A stretch of 64,000 nt of DNA from Colias croceus (taxonomy: Eukaryota; Arthropoda; Insecta; Lepidoptera; Pieridae): positions 4,340,001-4,404,000 of the forward strand of contig NC_059542.1 of NCBI RefSeq assembly GCF_905220415.1. The letters run 5' to 3'. The first letter of the stretch is position 1, and every line of letters begins with the position of its first letter. Shown piece by piece: positions 60,082-64,000 of the stretch. The notes beneath the pieces are model-generated. The model was not told the DNA's origin, made no database searches, and saw nothing but the letters and a program-made list of their open reading frames with translations. Position numbers and translations under genes: made by a program.

Positions 60082-60109
60082 AGCACATGAGTATTTCTAC
60101 TCATGTGCT
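60082..60109. repeat. Perfect 12-bp-arm hairpin
   Basis: AGCACATGAGTA, TTTC loop, TACTCATGTGCT. Adjacent to the LINE/SINE fragment below. Confidence 0.6.
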
Positions 60110-60205
60110 AACAGCATGCTATTATTTCCTCCGATTTTCTGTGGGGGTGTGGTACCTTACCCGGTAAAAACTGGCCCAATTAGTGCCAAAGCGTACACGA
60201 CTCTC
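60110..60205 (-). mobile_element. LINE/SINE fragment
   Basis: On the minus strand, GGCACTAATTGGGCCAG...GGTAAGGTACCACACCCCCA is the same family as the start of the 46962-47315 element. 3' part lost. Confidence 0.55.
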
Positions 60206-61851
60206 TTAATCTACACATAATGAATTCGTTGGTTATATTAGGGAACGCATCGAAAGTTTAGTGTGAAATCAAATATGTAAATGAAATATAAATGTTAATT
60301 ATATATTATATACGTCGTATACGTTCATGCGTCAAAGTGATGTTATTCTTATAAGAATATATTATTTTAATATTAATACGAATATAATATGTTAAAATAA
60401 AGTGGGAAGTACTTATTTTTAACATATTTTTCGTCCATATTATTGCTCATAAGCCAAAATGAGTATAATATTTAATCAATAAAAAAGGGTTCTAATGCGA
60501 ATGTATTGTGTACCAACCAAATGGCCAAAGTAAATTCAATGTTTATTTGTTCGAGACTTTGATTTACGTCATAAAATGGGTAAATATTAAATACAGGTAT
60601 TTTTTAATAAAAAAAAACAAAACAACCGCTTATCCGCATCGGTTTTAAGATCGTTATGGAATATTCCGAATACAAAGATGTATGCAAAAAGATCATTTAA
60701 TATAATATAATATCCATAACTAATTATATTATATTTGGCTTTAATGAAGCAACAAAAATATTACTAAACTAAACTTGAAATCGGATGTTTATTTTTAAAC
60801 TAAAGCATCTAGATCACAAACTAAAGTATATTATATCCTTGTCCTTTCTTCTTTAATAAATTTATAGTTTTGCAATCATAATTATTGCATACTTGGATAG
60901 GAACAACAGATAGCGAAATATTGAGAGCGCCATCACAGCGACATTGAAACGTCATTATTTGGCCTTAAAGGGCTAAAAGTTCGAGAACATTGCATGCAAT
61001 TAAACAATCTATATATATAACACGTTGATTTAGATATCTTACATAATAATTATAAATTCCTTAAATATAATATTTATAATACTATTCTTATTCTTCTTCT
61101 GAAAACAATTTTTATACACAAAAACAGCAAAACGACTACCTATATATAATATTTTTATCCAAACTTGTTAAAAATTTTATACACAAAAACAGCAAAACGA
61201 CTACCTATATATAATATTTTTATCCAAACTTGTTAAAAATTGCCAACTATTATGGTATATTGTGTTTATTATTAAATTATCACTTTAATTCAACATGAAA
61301 AGGATAATTATAAAAACTCGAAAACAAAAAATCAAACCATTGAACTGGCAAGTGGCAATAAGCAAATAAACCCACGAGCATAATACGTTTAAAAATAAAT
61401 TATTTAAAGATTAATTAAAAAGGAAAATATTCAACGCACCTTTACTTTACGTAAAAACATGAAAAATAAAACCGGCGAGGTAGACCTTGCACTGTGAAGG
61501 GTTCCGTAATGGGGAATTAACGCTATATAAAATATATATATTTATTAATATACGTCTTATTGGTAAATATTATCCCTATTATTTTGTATTATATTTATTT
61601 AAATATTATTAAGCTATAAAGGCCGGTTTATTTACATCTCTATACCTACGTGAATTTTAGATTTACGTGTCGATCGTGTATGGCATATTAATTAATATTA
61701 ATGGAATTTGGAGCAAAAATATATTTTTAACATCATCCACATACCAAATTATAACAAAAATAATGTGAATAATTTTAATTTTCATTCTGTGCACGTTACT
61801 TGTGTTCCTATATAACTCTTTAAGATAAAATACTTGAATGATGAAACTAAA
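60206..61851. other. AT-rich DNA with a 65-bp tandem duplication
   Basis: No gene. 61110-61238 is two head-to-tail copies of a 65-bp unit (TTATACACAAAAACAGCAAA...). A scrap of a lepidopteran repeat (GTGAAGGGTTCCGTAATGG) is at about 61494-61512. Confidence 0.6.
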
Positions 61852-62049
61852 TCTATATATATAAAATTCAAAGGTGACTGATATAGTGATCTATCAACGC
61901 ACAGCCCAAACCACTGGACGTATCGGGCTGAAATTTGGCATGCAGGTAGATGTTAGGACGTAGGCGTCCCCTAAGAAAGGATTTCCCGAAATTCTTGCGG
62001 GAACGGGGAAAAACGGGGATGCACGTACAAAGTCGTGGGCGGAAGCTAG
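61852..62049 (+). mobile_element. 198-bp Helitron-like element (TC...CTAG)
   Basis: Starts TCTATATATATAAAATTCAA and ends GTGGGCGGAAGCTAG, between A and T. Near-identical, inverted partner of 6442-6639. Confidence 0.75.
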
Positions 62050-64000
62050 TGTGTATATATGTATAATGTTATACTCTGCTAAGTTTTTAACTCTTAAAAA
62101 AACGATGAAAAAATATTTGTGTTCAGATGAAATCGCATTTCGCAGATATGATTGGTATGAAAATTAGGTATATACATATTTATTTTATAAACTATCGCTG
62201 TCAATCTCCAATCGTTTGCGCTCGATAAGGACAAGAATAGATGTTGAGGTTTGGCTCTCGTCAATTCCTCCTACACTATTTGACTAATATAAAATATATT
62301 TTACGAACACAAAAAGATATAAATTATGTTTTCCTTTTTTTTAAATGATCAATAACACTATTTTATTACACAAGTCTTTTAAAACATAATTGTGTCCGTT
62401 TTATTATTTTGTCATGTAAAAACTAAAGGAAATATTTTTTAAATTAAATTGTAGCCTTGTCGTCTACAACAATAATTTATAATTCTCCATTTAATTATAC
62501 TCAGAGGTATCATTACTTGACCTTATGCAATGTGTGATATGTAAAAATGTATCATCATATCATGGTTTTGAATTAGGTAACTAATACATGGTACAGTACT
62601 CCAAAATTAATAATGCGCATGCAGATCTTCGCTAATTATCGTATTTCCAGAAACACCCGAATCACCCCGAATCATTGAATCGTAAGTGCCCTAAACAATG
62701 CACTTGCATCTTGCACCTTGTTGGGAAGAAATAGGAGTCAATTCAGAGTCATACACAATTGAAAACAATTCGGGCGATAAGTGACGGTAGCCTGTCAGTC
62801 AAAAAATTAAAAAATCCGTCAGTCGTCTTTATTTATTGGTGGTGACCGCACGTATTATCTCTGTATGGAATTATATAGAGCTGCTGTTACATACCCTTCT
62901 TAGTTTTGTTTCAAAGTTCAATTATCCGGTAAAATGATTATTTACTCATTTAGCAGATAGCAGTGGGGAAAGTGAAAATTAATAAGAGCATAGGTATTAA
63001 AAGTTCTGATCATTCTACGATATCAGAAATAGAGATATTCCCTGATTCTGTAAATCCTTTGGACTGAGAATTTAATGATTAGATTTCACAATTTAAATGT
63101 AAACCAGTGTTTGAAAATCATTTTTTTAAATACAAACTTTGTCTTATTTTAACCTTCCATACATCCATCATTACGACAGTTTCAGAAAGACACTTTAATA
63201 GTTCTAAGTATAGAATTTTCCAAGTAAATCAATACAACAAATATATATTCGTAATCGTGTGGCTTATCCTCGCTATTAACTTTTGAATTATCGAAACAAA
63301 TTTCGTTACTTATCTCTTTTACCATATAATCACAATAAAACTCATAATTCTAATAAACTATGCATGAAGAAAATACATTTAACCACTCTATATACATAGC
63401 ATCTTCGGAGGCTCGCGGAATATGACAGTTGCCGAACAGTGACGAATTTTTCTATGCGCATTATTAGTTTGGGAGTACTGTACATCTTCCCATATTTGCA
63501 ACTGTATATTTCATGCTTGGTACTGGTTGCTTGGAAGAAATTGCTATTTAGCAATAAAGCCGCCAATTGCTTCTAATTTCCTTGTATTGTAAAATTAAAA
63601 ATTGTGTGCAATTAAGAATATATAACTATAACTACAATTCTTAATCTCACATTTGATTACATGGTGACAGGTGATAGTGTATCTACAAAATATTTAGTTT
63701 CTGTACAAATGCAAAACGCCAAAACCTAAACGGGAGTGGCCTAAAGTACGAAATGAGTCCGATTTGTGTACAGGAAGAATATTATTTATAAATAACTTAA
63801 CATAGAATTTAAATTACCTATAATATATTAATAATATTGTTAAACTTATATCATGAAATGCATGCCCAATTAAAACTGTTACAGTTTCTAAAATAATCTT
63901 AAATTTAATTCAGTGTTGCAACTACACACATATTTCATTTTGTTGGGTAATATTTATTGTAGAACTAGATGATTCGGCAAAGCTTGTTCTGCCTTCCTTA
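62050..64000. other. AT-rich DNA, no gene recognised
   Basis: The 74-codon minus frame at 63342-63566 has no known match. No clear transposon ends. Confidence 0.55.

Overview
The window looks like a lepidopteran (moth or butterfly) nuclear chromosome. It is strongly AT-rich. It is full of scattered TACCTACC/AGGTAGGT words and of dispersed repeats typical of Lepidoptera: TC...CTAG Helitron-like elements inserted between A and T, tRNA-derived SINEs, and LINE tails ending in a (TAAA)n run or poly(A). The only conventional gene I can support is split into exons. There are no bacterial-type operons, rRNA genes or CRISPR arrays. The species cannot be named from the sequence.

The gene is a fatty-acid elongase (ELO/ELOVL family) on the minus strand, with seven coding exons between 50859 and 31909. 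I joined them by reading canonical AG/GT splice sites with matching phases. The product is 310 residues. It carries the KxxExxDT block, the catalytic HxxHH box, the NxxxH...MYxYY block and TxxQxxQ. The start codon is in a good context and has an in-frame stop 18 nt upstream. Two CpG-rich patches further upstream (about 52.7-53.1 kb and 59.2-59.55 kb) are candidate promoters or leader exons. The repeat-poor stretch from 31.9 down to about 28.75 kb is a plausible long 3' UTR.

Layout. 1-13.3 kb: AT-rich intergenic DNA with a hAT-type element whose arms are hexamer repeats (900-2116), Helitron-like copies, a SINE and a LINE tail. 13.3-15.8 kb: two apparently identical 1238-bp Harbinger-type elements side by side, each with the same nested SINE, LINE tail and Helitron fragment. 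15.8-21.5 kb: little recognisable. 21.5-26.0 kb: a 4483-bp foldback/Mutator-like transposon with 9-bp target duplications, whose long inverted arms are arrays of a 255-bp unit; a 5'-truncated LINE has jumped into one arm. 26-28.7 kb: nothing recognised. 28.7-59.6 kb: the elongase locus, with MITEs, palindromes and nested Helitrons in its introns and upstream region. 59.6-64 kb: AT-rich DNA with a LINE fragment, a 65-bp tandem duplication and a Helitron-like copy.

The most striking object is the 21.5-26.0 kb foldback element. Next are the twin Harbinger elements, the hAT element with GTCTTG hexamer arms, and the MITE that ends 31 bp from the last splice acceptor of the elongase gene.
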